DNA of 64,000 bases from Terriglobia bacterium (GTDB lineage Bacteria > Acidobacteriota > Terriglobia > Terriglobales > Acidobacteriaceae), in assembly GCA_020072645.1 (NCBI GenBank), contig JAIQGK010000004.1:210117-274116 (forward strand), in the 5' to 3' direction. Below the pieces are notes generated by a model. The model did not search any database. It had not been told where the DNA came from and worked only from the letters and a program-made list of their open reading frames with translations. How positions within the stretch are numbered: position 1 is the first letter of the stretch; each line of letters begins with the position of its first letter. Both the position numbers and the translations under genes were made by a program. Below, in pieces: positions 55,640-63,757 of the stretch.

Positions 55640-56419
55640 ATGGCAAACGTCCTTGCTGAACTCGTTACCCAACTCAACAGCGGCGCTCTGCGTGTGGTTG
55701 ATCTCACTCAGCCGCTTAGTCCGCAGACGCCGCTGCTGCCGCTGCCGTCGCAATGGCCGAATACGCCGGCATTCAAGATATGGGAGCTTTCGCATTATGA
55801 CGATCGCGGTCCCGCCTGGTATTGGAACGGATTTGAAACCGGCGAACATACGGGAACGCATTTTGACGCTCCCATCCACTGGGTGAGCGGCAAAGACCTG
55901 CCGGAAAACAGCGTGGATACGATAAATCCTAAAAAGTTTGTTGGCCCGGCCTGCGTGATTGACGTGACTGCCGACGTAAAGAGCAATCCTGACTTTCTGC
56001 TAACGGTGGAACGCGTGCAGCAATGGGAAAGAAAATATGGGCGTATTCCGTCCGGCGCGTGGATGCTGCTGCGCACCGACTGGTCCGCTCGCACTGACCC
56101 CAAGCAATACATCAACCTGCAGGATGACGGCCCCCACACTCCCGGATTTGTGAAAGAATGCTCAGACTTTCTGGCCAAAGAGCGAGACGTTCTGGGCGTG
56201 GGCGTTGAGACGGTCGGAACGGACGCTGGCCGCGCCGCGACATTCGATCCACCGTTTCCTAATCATTACGTGATGCACGGTAGTGGCAAATTTGGGCTGG
56301 CCGGGTTGTGCAACCTTGATCAATTGCCGCCAACCGGAGCAGTCGTGATTGCTGCGCCGCTGAAGATTGTGAATGGATCGGGCAGTCCGTTAAGGGCGAT
56401 TGCGATCGTTAGCAGCTAG
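55640..56419 (+). CDS. cyclase family protein (kynurenine formamidase-like)
   Basis: 259 residues of the metal-dependent cyclase/KynB fold. The signature HTGTHFDAPIH (H-x-G-T-H-x-D-x-P-x-H) is intact, and DLTQPLSPQTPLLPLP and AWMLLRTDWSAR fit the family. It hydrolyses an amide or lactone-type bond. The substrate is unknown. ATG 55640 is set by AGAGGAG 6 nt before it; the frame runs further upstream into the repeat. Same direction as comDE, but the hairpin repeat lies between, so co-transcription is uncertain. Confidence 0.88.
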   Translation: MANVLAELVTQLNSGALRVVDLTQPLSPQTPLLPLPSQWPNTPAFKIWELSHYDDRGPAWYWNGFETGEHTGTHFDAPIHWVSGKDLPENSVDTINPKKFVGPACVIDVTADVKSNPDFLLTVERVQQWERKYGRIPSGAWMLLRTDWSARTDPKQYINLQDDGPHTPGFVKECSDFLAKERDVLGVGVETVGTDAGRAATFDPPFPNHYVMHGSGKFGLAGLCNLDQLPPTGAVVIAAPLKIVNGSGSPLRAIAIVSS

Positions 56420-56550
56420 CAATTTAGCAAATAGCAATTGGCTTAGGCTCTTAAGATCGTGGCATCCGCGTATTCCCGACAGAAATCCATTTTGCTTTCA
56501 AAAATGAATATTGCGGGGACACGAACTGCCACTTCACCAGGACAAAGGCT

Positions 56551-56592
56551 AATTGCTAATTGCCAATTGCCAATTGCCAATTACTAATTGCT
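56551..56592. repeat. six tandem 7-bp units (AATTGCC)
   Basis: AATTGCT AATTGCC AATTGCC AATTGCC AATTACT AATTGCT from 56551 to 56592. The inverted phrase GCAATTTAGCAAATAGCAATT lies nearby at about 56419. The array is in the gap between the cyclase gene and the end of the M56 gene. Confidence 0.75.
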
Positions 56593-56596
56593 GGAC

Positions 56597-59500
56597 CTAC
56601 AGCGTCGCCCTCTTCACCACAGCAGCCAGCGCGCGATTGCGTTCGAATTCGCCCTGGATGGAGTTCGCAGCTTTGATGTAGCTTTCGCGCAAGGCACCAT
56701 CCAATGAATAGGAGTGCGCCACCGTTGAGAGTACACGCGCCTTCTCATAGTCAGACGTGATACGGCCGACTGCATTGAGGACTTTGCCAACTGAATCGTT
56801 GTTCAGCTTGTTGTGTTCCATCAGCGCGATCAGGCAGCGCGAGCGCTCATAATCGCTCGACATGGAGTCCGTTACGCCAAGATAGATATTCATCTGGCTT
56901 TCATCAAATTTGTTGGCCTTGAGCAGCGTGGTGAGCACACGCGACTTCTCATAGTCATTTCCGGCTTTTGCCATGTTCTGCATGGCTTTAGTCATGGACG
57001 CGCTGCTCAAGCTGTTGTTCTGCATCAATTCCAGCAGGCTGCGCGAACGCTCATAGTCAGATTTCATGGAATCGACCACTTTCAGGTAGTTCGCCATTTG
57101 CGCTTCATCAAATTTGCCCTGTTTCGCCAGCCCCAGCAGCAGGCGTGACTTCTCATAGTCAGAGCCAATACTGGTAGTTGCGTCCATGATTCGGTTGGTC
57201 TGGTCCGCAGTCAATTTGTATTTCTGCATTGGAGCCAGAAGGTCGCGCGATTTTTCATAGTCGGAATGAATAGACGATACGAGCTTCAGGTAGAAATCGA
57301 GCTGCGATTGATCAAAGGCCTTCTGGTCGAGCAGCGACAGCAGAATGCGCGACTTTTCGTAATCACTCTTGATGCTGCCGGCTGAGTTCAGCGCCATGCT
57401 GACGTTTTCCTTCGAAATGTTGGGCCGGTGCAGTAGTTCAATCAACACACGTGAATGCTCATAGTCACTCTTGAGGTGGTTGGCCGCGGTAAGGAAGGCC
57501 GTGCGTGAAGCTTCGTCAGGCAGGTCATATTGCTTGCTCACCGTCATCAAAACGCGGGCCATTTCGTAATCCGAACTGATCTGTTCGCCAGCCTGCTTGA
57601 TCACGCGCTGCACCACCGGTGAAGGCAGCTTGGGTTGCTCCAGAAGCTTGCGGAAGTAGATGCCACGAACGTAGTCAGATTGCAGATTGCTGATTTCGTC
57701 CAGCACAGCGTTTGGCCCGCCCTTGGCCAGCAGTGCGGGGACGCGCGCATCGGCGGCAAAGCCGGTGCTGCGTTCCAATGCCAGAAGGAATTGTGCGAAC
57801 CAGGTCTTGGCTTCACCTTCAAACGGTTGCTGCTTGCCATTGACCTTGTAAACATATTGCAGGCCATTGGCGGATGGCGTGACTTTTACCTGCTTCAGCG
57901 TGTCATCCTGGCGCAGATTTACTTCAAACAGGCCGCCGGGAGAAATGCTCTGAATGTCTGTGGCTTCCGCATTGAATTTCACTTCGCCTTCAGCGTGAAG
58001 ATCAAGACTGCAGTTGCCGCCGGACCAATTGGCTGTCCAATGCTTATAGCCGTTGTTAGACTCCATGCTCATGTTGTGGAGCTTGGCGCGCGTTCCGCAA
58101 ACACTGATATCTCCGCCCGGAACTGCAGGCACGGCTGGTACGGCTGGCACTGCCGGAACACCGGGGACTGCGGGAACAGCAGGTGCAGGGGCCGCCGGTG
58201 CACTACCGCTTTGGTACGCAGGCAATGCAGGCGGCTCCGGTGCTTCAGGAGCTTCGGCGGCCTCGGGCGCTTCAGGGGCCTCAGGAGCTTCAGGAGCCTC
58301 GGCTATTTCAGCTGGTTCAGCGGGCTCGGAATCGCTGCCAAAAGAAGGCCTGGCTTCCGGCGCTTGTGATCCGTTGCCCGGCGTGGCTGCGGAGGGATAG
58401 TTCGCTCGGGGTGCGCTGGCTGGAGTCGTGGCAGGACTCGGCTTGGCTTTGCCATTCTTGGCGGAAGGCGTAGTGCTTTGCGATGCAGGCCGCATGGCCG
58501 AAAGAGGCAATACAATGCAAAGCGTCAATATACCCAGAGCTAGAGCGGCCCTGCGGGAAACTGATCCACGCGGCAAAGCCGGATTGAGAACCGCTAGAAC
58601 GCGCCCTTCCAATTGTGATTTGCGTGCCATGGCCAGCGCCGCTGCCAGTTCAGGTTCGCGCAATCCGGAAACAATATCCAGCAACTCATGTGCGTAGTCT
58701 GAGGCTTTGGTCCCCGCCGCGAGCACATGATCGTCACAGGCGCGTTCGCGCTCCGCGCGCATCGCGCGCACCATGAGCCACACCAGTGGATGGAACCAAT
58801 ACAACGATGCTGCCAGATTCGCCAGCGCCTGCGTGAATGCGTCCAGCCGTTTGATGTGCGCCAGTTCGTGGTTGAGAATGGCGGAGCGCCGCGTCGGAGA
58901 CCACTCCGGGTAATCGAGCGAGAGCACGATGCGTGGGAACAGGATACCCGTGGTTATCGGCACTTCAATTTCGCCGCTTACCAGCAAAGCAACGTGGCGA
59001 TCAATTCTCAGTTCAGCGCAAACCGCGCGTACCTGCGCGTTCCAGCCTGAATCAGTAAGCACCGCAGCGCGACGTACCAGAGCTGCCAGACGCATGGCGT
59101 TCAAACGCCAACGTGCCAGGAAAAACAAGGCACCGGCGATCCACAGGCCAAGGAGCAGCCTGGGCAGAAAAGAGGGGATAGACTCTGTTATGGATGTGGC
59201 GGGCCGAGTTTTCTCAAATGAACCTGTACTCGCGGATGTCGGGAAATTGGAAACGGCCATCGTGTCGGCAGAGGCGGTTCGTTTTGGCTGGTGTCCTGCA
59301 CGGTGAGACTCAGGGTTGACTCGCGAACGGACAGCCGCAGTAGGCGAAGGTGTCGATGCGAGTGGCTCTGCAACCGCTGCCGGAGCATTGTGTTCCGTCA
59401 TCGGTGAAGTCGGGATAACGGGCTGCTGGCCAGAGAGATTTTGCGTCGAAGGCCGTCTGTTGGGATATTGAGGCAGCCCCTTTATATGCCATGTGGGCAC

Positions 59501-59677
59501 CACCATCACGGAGAAGGGAAGCAGTAGCAGAGCGGCCAGCGCAAACGTCCGCACCATGTGCTGCGTCGCGGCAGAGCGTTTTTTCAGGATCAGTGCCGCG
59601 CACCAGGCAATCGCCAGCAGGAGCGTTGACTTCACCACTGTATCCAAAATGATTGCGGATGATGAAAGAGAGTGCAT
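56597..59677 (-). CDS. BlaR1-like M56 metallopeptidase with SDYE repeats
   Basis: 1026 residues. The N-terminal ~400 residues are a BlaR1/MecR1-type M56 peptidase with four membrane helices and the zinc motif H270-E-L-A-H274 in NHELAHIKRLDAF, with the third ligand region RAERERACDDHVL. A Pro/Ala/Glu-rich linker follows (about 430-545: repeated EAPEAPEA and VPAVPA). Then comes a beta-type domain, and about 370 C-terminal residues made of about eleven ~36-residue units. Each unit has the phrase SDYE-K/R-SR-x-L-x-x-L (for example SSDYEMARVL, KSDYEKSRILLSLL, SSDYERSRCLIALM). BlaR1 proteins have about 600 residues, and the penicillin-binding sensor domain is absent here. GGAGGG upstream. It overlaps nothing but lies 2 bp after blaI, so the two form a sensor-repressor operon. 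Confidence 0.9.
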   Translation of the reverse strand: MHSLSSSAIILDTVVKSTLLLAIAWCAALILKKRSAATQHMVRTFALAALLLLPFSVMVVPTWHIKGLPQYPNRRPSTQNLSGQQPVIPTSPMTEHNAPAAVAEPLASTPSPTAAVRSRVNPESHRAGHQPKRTASADTMAVSNFPTSASTGSFEKTRPATSITESIPSFLPRLLLGLWIAGALFFLARWRLNAMRLAALVRRAAVLTDSGWNAQVRAVCAELRIDRHVALLVSGEIEVPITTGILFPRIVLSLDYPEWSPTRRSAILNHELAHIKRLDAFTQALANLAASLYWFHPLVWLMVRAMRAERERACDDHVLAAGTKASDYAHELLDIVSGLREPELAAALAMARKSQLEGRVLAVLNPALPRGSVSRRAALALGILTLCIVLPLSAMRPASQSTTPSAKNGKAKPSPATTPASAPRANYPSAATPGNGSQAPEARPSFGSDSEPAEPAEIAEAPEAPEAPEAPEAAEAPEAPEPPALPAYQSGSAPAAPAPAVPAVPGVPAVPAVPAVPAVPGGDISVCGTRAKLHNMSMESNNGYKHWTANWSGGNCSLDLHAEGEVKFNAEATDIQSISPGGLFEVNLRQDDTLKQVKVTPSANGLQYVYKVNGKQQPFEGEAKTWFAQFLLALERSTGFAADARVPALLAKGGPNAVLDEISNLQSDYVRGIYFRKLLEQPKLPSPVVQRVIKQAGEQISSDYEMARVLMTVSKQYDLPDEASRTAFLTAANHLKSDYEHSRVLIELLHRPNISKENVSMALNSAGSIKSDYEKSRILLSLLDQKAFDQSQLDFYLKLVSSIHSDYEKSRDLLAPMQKYKLTADQTNRIMDATTSIGSDYEKSRLLLGLAKQGKFDEAQMANYLKVVDSMKSDYERSRSLLELMQNNSLSSASMTKAMQNMAKAGNDYEKSRVLTTLLKANKFDESQMNIYLGVTDSMSSDYERSRCLIALMEHNKLNNDSVGKVLNAVGRITSDYEKARVLSTVAHSYSLDGALRESYIKAANSIQGEFERNRALAAVVKRATL

Positions 59678-59679
59678 GC

Positions 59680-60069
59680 TTATCGTCCCTCCTGCTGCGC
59701 CTTTTTGATTAACTGAGAAAGGTATTGTTTGTCCTTGGTGGAAAGCGTGCTGTCAGACATTTCCAGCAGCGCGGCCACGGCCTGCTCAGGAGAGCCGCCA
59801 AAAAATGTTTTCACCATGTGCTTCAGAGCGTTGGCGCGGACCTGGCGCGTATCGTCGGCGGGCAGGTAGACATACTTCAGTCCTTCCTGCTCATGCCGCA
59901 GGTATCCTTTATCTTCCAGCAGGCCCAGCATGCCGCGCACGGCGGAATAGCTGGGTGGATCCGTCAGGTCGGCCAGGACTTCAGTCACTGATGCGCGACC
60001 CCGCCGGTAGATCACGTCCATAATCTGGCGTTCGCGCCGCCCAAGTTGAAGATGTTTCTCGTTGCTCAT
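59680..60069 (-). CDS. blaI: BlaI/MecI-type transcriptional repressor
   Basis: 129 residues. Winged helix-turn-helix repressor of the BlaI/MecI/CopY family: LGRRERQIMDVIYRRGRASV, TEVLADLTDPPSYSAVRGML and LEDKGYLRHEQEGLKYVYLP, then the dimerisation helix (FGGSPEQAVAALLEMSDSTL). Cleaved or released when the M56 partner senses its signal. Start ATG 60069 has AGGAGA 5 nt upstream. It precedes the M56 peptidase (2 bp gap). Two matching palindromes lie at 60101-60134, so it probably represses its own operon. Confidence 0.95.
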   Translation of the reverse strand: MSNEKHLQLGRRERQIMDVIYRRGRASVTEVLADLTDPPSYSAVRGMLGLLEDKGYLRHEQEGLKYVYLPADDTRQVRANALKHMVKTFFGGSPEQAVAALLEMSDSTLSTKDKQYLSQLIKKAQQEGR

Positions 60070-60100
60070 GGTTCTCCTGATTCGAATGCCGCTTCGCATG

Positions 60101-60134
60101 TGCTAGTGCACTAGCACATGCTAATACATTAGCA
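60101..60134. promoter_or_regulatory. double BlaI operator
   Basis: TGCTAGTGCACTAGCA (60101-60116) is a perfect 16-bp palindrome. TGCTAATACATTAGCA (60119-60134) repeats it with two central mismatches, with 2 bp between them. They lie 32 bp upstream of the blaI start and resemble the TACTACA-type dyads bound by BlaI/MecI dimers. Confidence 0.8.
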
Positions 60135-60270
60135 GGAGTTGTCAAGAGGCAAAACGGATATAGACGAAGTCACAAGCGCCTGGTTGTGGGACAAGATGAC
60201 CGTACTTCGGGACGACTAGCTCGAAGCAGCCGGAGAGACAAGCTGCCGATCCAGTTAAAATGAGTCCGTC

Positions 60271-61032
60271 TTGCCAACTTCTCTTGATTTCGACCGCCTC
60301 TGCGTGGTGCTAGTCTCCACGCGCAATCCCCTTAATATCGGGGCTGCGGCGCGGGCCATGAGCAACCTGGGTTTTCTGCGCTTGCGCGTAGTGAATCCCT
60401 ACGAAGCCTCGTTTAGAGAAGCCCGCTCCGCTGTGGGAGCAGCGCCGCTGCTGGCAAAAGCGGAACAATACTCGAACGTGGCGGAAGCGGTGGCTGACTG
60501 TTCGCTGGTGATCGGAACCACAGCGGCGGGAAATCGCGAACTGCACCATCCGCTACGGCTGCTGCAAGAGGCTGCGCCGGTGATTCGCAAGAGGCTCCGA
60601 GCAGGAGGCCGCGTGGCGTTGTTGTTCGGATCGGAAAAGCGCGGGCTGTCCAATGACGATTTCAGCCATTGCCACTGGCTGTTGCATATCCCCACGCGTG
60701 AAGAGCATACGTCGATGAATCTTGGGCAGGCGGTAGCGGTGTGTCTTTACGAACTGGCACGCAGTTCTAAGACCGGGAAGTACCCTGACAAGAAACCAAT
60801 ATTCAAGACAGAGAAGCTCAAGGTCGCGACGGCGGCCGAACTCGAACGCATTACGGCAGCGCTGATTGAAGCGCTACGAGCCAGCGGCTACCTGGGCGAG
60901 CGCTCCGTTGCGGCGAAGGAAGAAAAAATCCGCCGGATGGTCCGACGCCTGGAACTCTCTTCAGCCGATGCCGAACTCTGGCTGGGCATGCTGCGCCAGA
61001 TGCTCTGGAAGATGAAGCCGCCCGGGCGATAG
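60271..61032 (+). CDS. trmJ: TrmJ-like SPOUT RNA methyltransferase
   Basis: 253 residues. SpoU/TrmJ class: the start VVLVSTRNPLNIGAAARAMS (TrmJ-type N-P-x-N-I-G-A-x-A-R-x-M), LVIGTTA, and the knot region VALLFGSEKRGLSNDD and HTSMNLGQAVAVCLYEL. It methylates a 2'-O-ribose in tRNA (position 32 in E. coli). The C-terminal helical region (AELERITAALIEALRASGYL) is typical of TrmJ dimers. A TTG start at 60271 is used. The ATG 12 bp upstream is in another frame. Confidence 0.93.
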   Translation: MPTSLDFDRLCVVLVSTRNPLNIGAAARAMSNLGFLRLRVVNPYEASFREARSAVGAAPLLAKAEQYSNVAEAVADCSLVIGTTAAGNRELHHPLRLLQEAAPVIRKRLRAGGRVALLFGSEKRGLSNDDFSHCHWLLHIPTREEHTSMNLGQAVAVCLYELARSSKTGKYPDKKPIFKTEKLKVATAAELERITAALIEALRASGYLGERSVAAKEEKIRRMVRRLELSSADAELWLGMLRQMLWKMKPPGR

Positions 61033-61117
61033 AAGGTAGACCTCCTAATCTATACAAAATTGTGTTGGGGCCGGGCGCAGCATGAGATAACATGAGGCCT
61101 TCAATATTGAATTATCT

Positions 61118-61510
61118 ATGAGGCTTCCCCCAACCACGTCCGAGTTGCTTGCTCTGCAGGAAGCAACGAATGCTGAATTGCGCGTGCGTCTCAGTGGGGT
61201 TTTCCAGCGTTATCGCAAGCTGGCATTCATCGGTCGGAACGACAATCTCTTTACCGAACACTGGACACCCGAAGTTGCCGCAGCCGGCTATGACTTTGAT
61301 GGATTTGAAATCAAGGCTGCAAATATTGTTTTGCACGGCGTTGAGAATGCCTGCGGTTTTATTTACCGCATCAACATCACCCTGCCACTGGAAATAATTG
61401 ACGACGCGAATGCCATTGAAGCTTATTTCCAGCGCCAAATAGACGAGAGCAAGGCTGAAGCAGAACTTACCACAGCAACGTCTGAACCCGCCAATCCTAC
61501 AGCTCTCTAA
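61118..61510 (+). CDS. hypothetical protein, 130 aa
   Basis: Not recognised. A soluble-looking alpha/beta protein: an N-terminal helix (SELLALQEATNAELRVRLSG), the phrase FIGRNDNLFTEHWTPEVAAA, then strands (FEIKAANIVLHGV, GFIYRINITLPLEII) and an acidic C-terminal helix. It has no signal peptide or metal motif. It begins 86 bp after trmJ in the same direction and ends 6 bp before the convergent membrane-protein gene. Confidence 0.7.
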   Translation: MRLPPTTSELLALQEATNAELRVRLSGVFQRYRKLAFIGRNDNLFTEHWTPEVAAAGYDFDGFEIKAANIVLHGVENACGFIYRINITLPLEIIDDANAIEAYFQRQIDESKAEAELTTATSEPANPTAL

Positions 61511-61516
61511 TTAGCT

Positions 61517-62308
61517 TCATGATCTGAAGATAGGGTAGTGGCTGGCAACCGCCATCATCAGCAGCATGGGAAACGACAAAATGAAATTTGCCTGCGCTGC
61601 CAGATGGGCGATGCGCGCAAGCTTCGCTGCTTCCGGCGGCATAGGTGTGCCGTCCGCCGCGCTGACCTCAGTCCAGCGGATGATTTTTTTCTGCATGCGC
61701 CAAACGATTCCCCAGACGTTCAATAGCATGAACCAGCCCAGCCCGCCGCCAATGCCAATAGCCAGTAGTCGATTGCTTTCCCATCCGTGAGCGTTAAGCG
61801 CCAAGTAAAGCCACGCGGCAGCTATCACCACAACCGCTATCAGGGTTCCAAACACCGGCTTCTTCTTTAATGCTTCGGCCGGCGACATAAGAAGACCCAT
61901 TTCAATCGCGAATGCTACAGTCCATATGCCGAAGAAGGTTCCAATAGCTCCGCCGCCGCTGGCCTGCGCGTTGCGCGCGTCGGCAGTTACGATCATCATC
62001 CAGTACCAGATGCCGGCCAGCACCGTTACTACTGAACTCCAGCGGAACCACCACAGCGCCCGAGGCATCAGCAGGGGCACAACTTTTATGCGTGTGGGAG
62101 CGTCCAGTGCGGGAAGAAACTTGGCGTTGATGAGAACAAAGAAATACAGCAGCCCAACCCATGTAATGCCTGCGGCAAAATGGATCCAACGCAGCAGGAG
62201 CTGGATGTGCGGCGTAGAGCCTTCAGGAAAAACGATCTGCGGAGAATGAAACATCATCAGCGCCAACGCTTGCATATGGCCTCCCATGTGTTGTGAACTG
62301 GTCATCAT
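61517..62308 (-). CDS. PuuD-like membrane protein (urate hydroxylase N-terminal domain)
   Basis: 263 residues with about six to eight membrane helices (LLLRWIHFAAGITWVGLLYF, SSVVTVLAGIWYWMMIVT, IGTFFGIWTVAFAIEMGLLM, GTLIAVVVIAAAWLYLAL). The conserved phrase RWIHFAAGITWVGLLYF with paired His and Trp matches the urate-oxidase N-terminal membrane domain (PuuD/COG3748). In PuuD this domain is followed by a cytochrome c domain and hydroxylates urate. Here the protein stops without a haem motif, so it may be a partner of a separate cytochrome or have another role. It is divergent from arsR (86 bp). Confidence 0.8.
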   Translation of the reverse strand: MMTSSQHMGGHMQALALMMFHSPQIVFPEGSTPHIQLLLRWIHFAAGITWVGLLYFFVLINAKFLPALDAPTRIKVVPLLMPRALWWFRWSSVVTVLAGIWYWMMIVTADARNAQASGGGAIGTFFGIWTVAFAIEMGLLMSPAEALKKKPVFGTLIAVVVIAAAWLYLALNAHGWESNRLLAIGIGGGLGWFMLLNVWGIVWRMQKKIIRWTEVSAADGTPMPPEAAKLARIAHLAAQANFILSFPMLLMMAVASHYPIFRS

Positions 62309-62359
62309 GGTAGCTGATCCTTCATTTATTGCTCCGATATTTCTGGCAAGAGCGCCACG

Positions 62360-62394
62360 TTGACAACTGAAGTTATTTCGATAATAATAGAAAT
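62360..62394 (+). promoter_or_regulatory. arsR promoter with overlapping ArsR-type operator
   Basis: TTGACA (62360-62365) and TAATAA (62382-62387) with 16 bp between. The inverted repeat ATTTC (62375-62379) / GAAAT (62390-62394) straddles the -10. Transcription would begin at about 62394-62395, i.e. at the ATG, so the message is probably leaderless. A repressor on the dyad would block RNA polymerase. Confidence 0.6.
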
Positions 62395-62748
62395 ATGGAA
62401 ATTAAATTGGCATCGGCCAGTGACCAGAAGGTATCGCGCTATGCAGAGATGTTTTCCGCTATGGGCGCGGAGCCGAGGCTGCGTATCCTTCGGTTGCTGC
62501 TGGCGGCTCATCCCGGAGGGATGGTGGTAAATGAGATTGGCGAGGAATTGGAAATCGCAAACTCAACGCTTTCTCACCATCTGGATAAGTTAAAGAATGA
62601 AGACCTGGTGGAAGTGCGGCGGGAAGGGACTTTCCTGCGTTATTCGGCAAACACCAAAGCGCTGGCTGAACTGCTGGGCTTTTTGTATGCCGAGTGCTGC
62701 ACCCGCAACAAAGCAGTAGAGCCGCAGCGTATTACATGCTGCAAATAA
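62395..62748 (+). CDS. arsR: ArsR-family metalloregulator
   Basis: 117 residues. Winged-HTH repressor: EMFSAMGAEPRLRILRLLLA, HTH NEIGEELEIANSTLSHHLDK and the wing VEVRREGTFLRYS. It lacks the classical ELCVCDL arsenic site. Instead it has vicinal Cys pairs near the C-terminus, C101-C102 and C115-C116, like the Acidithiobacillus-type ArsR that binds As(III) with C-terminal cysteines. It is followed 30 bp later by arsM, and the operator at 62375-62394 implies autoregulation. Confidence 0.92.
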   Translation: MEIKLASASDQKVSRYAEMFSAMGAEPRLRILRLLLAAHPGGMVVNEIGEELEIANSTLSHHLDKLKNEDLVEVRREGTFLRYSANTKALAELLGFLYAECCTRNKAVEPQRITCCK

Positions 62749-62778
62749 TCCGTATTCATAGATTTGAGGAGAAGCAAA

Positions 62779-63651
62779 ATGAGCGCACAAGATATCAAGG
62801 AAGTCGTAAAAGAGCGCTACGGCGCGGCTGCCCGGCGCGTGACCACAGGTGAAGGAAGCTCCTGCTGCGGCGCGTCCGCACAGTGCGGCACAGACATCGA
62901 TCCCATCACGCGCGATCTGTATGACGCTTCGCAAACCGGAATTTTGCCCGAAGAGGCGGTAAAAGCTTCTCTGGGATGTGGCAATCCAACGGCGCTGGCT
63001 GAACTCAAGCCGGGCGAGACGGTGCTGGACCTAGGGTCGGGCGGCGGGATTGACGTTTTGCTTTCCGCACGCCGAGTTGGGCCAACCGGCAAAGCTTACG
63101 GCCTGGACATGACTGATGACATGCTGGCGCTGGCGCGTGAGAACCAAAAGAAATCAGGCGTTACGAACGTTGAATTCCTGCGCGGCGAAATTGAAAACAT
63201 TCCGCTGCCGGCAGATTCCGTGGATGTAATCATCTCCAACTGCGTCATCAATCTTTCTGCCGACAAGGATCGCGTGCTCAGCGAGGCCTTCCGTGTGCTT
63301 AAACCGGGTGGCCGCCTGGCGGTTTCCGACGTTGTGGTGCACGGCGACGTACCGGAGGAGATCCAGCAGAGCTTGCTGCTGTGGGTCGGCTGCATTGCCG
63401 GGGCGCTGCGTGATGAAGACTACGTGAGCAAATTGAAAGCTGTGGGCTTTGAGTGCGTCAGCATCGAACCCACGCGCGTTTACCAGATTGAAGATGCAAG
63501 AGCTTTTCTGACCGGGCAGGGAATGGACGTTGACGCAATCGCGCCGCTGGTAGAAGGCAAGTTTATGAGCGCCTTCATCCGTGCCAGCAAACCGCCGTTC
63601 GGGACGGTACTGAAACAAAGCCTGGGACTGAATGTCTTGAAGTGCTGCTAA
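62779..63651 (+). CDS. arsM: arsenite S-adenosylmethionine methyltransferase
   Basis: 290 residues. It methylates As(III) stepwise to volatile or less toxic forms. The SAM fold is clear: VLDLGSGGGIDVLLSARRVG, YGLDMTDDMLALAR. Conserved Cys are C67 in GCGNP, the Cys in SNCVINLS and the Cys in LLWVGCIAGAL, the three positions used for As(III) binding in ArsM. Extra Cys are CC at 29-30 and at the C-terminus. ATG 62779 has TTGAGGAG 8 nt upstream. Second gene of the arsR-arsM operon; no arsB or acr3 pump is seen here. Confidence 0.95.
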   Translation: MSAQDIKEVVKERYGAAARRVTTGEGSSCCGASAQCGTDIDPITRDLYDASQTGILPEEAVKASLGCGNPTALAELKPGETVLDLGSGGGIDVLLSARRVGPTGKAYGLDMTDDMLALARENQKKSGVTNVEFLRGEIENIPLPADSVDVIISNCVINLSADKDRVLSEAFRVLKPGGRLAVSDVVVHGDVPEEIQQSLLLWVGCIAGALRDEDYVSKLKAVGFECVSIEPTRVYQIEDARAFLTGQGMDVDAIAPLVEGKFMSAFIRASKPPFGTVLKQSLGLNVLKCC

Positions 63652-63689
63652 GCCGGGAAGCGAACGCCGCTGAACGATCCTTAAAATTC

Positions 63690-63757
63690 AAGCCCTGTGA
63701 CAAAACGGCTGGGCGCATGGCGCAACAGCCTGTGCCAACTTGTCACAGGGCTTTTGT
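63690..63757 (+). terminator. long hairpin with T-rich tail after arsM
   Basis: AAGCCCTGTGACAA (63690-63703) is the exact reverse complement of TTGTCACAGGGCTT (63740-63753), giving a 14-bp stem with a 36-nt loop. TTGT and a short T run follow. The stem begins 38 bp past the arsM stop codon. Confidence 0.7.

Noticed and set aside
56700-57700. Regularly spaced CTCATAGTC motifs that look like a CRISPR or satellite array
   Set aside because: They are the in-frame codons of the SDYE-SR protein repeats; the spacing is about 108 bp and sequences between them diverge like coding DNA.
58130-58320. GGCACGGCTGG- and GCTTCAGGAGC-type tandem DNA repeats
   Set aside because: They encode the Pro/Ala/Val- and Glu/Ala-rich linker of the M56 protein and need no separate explanation.
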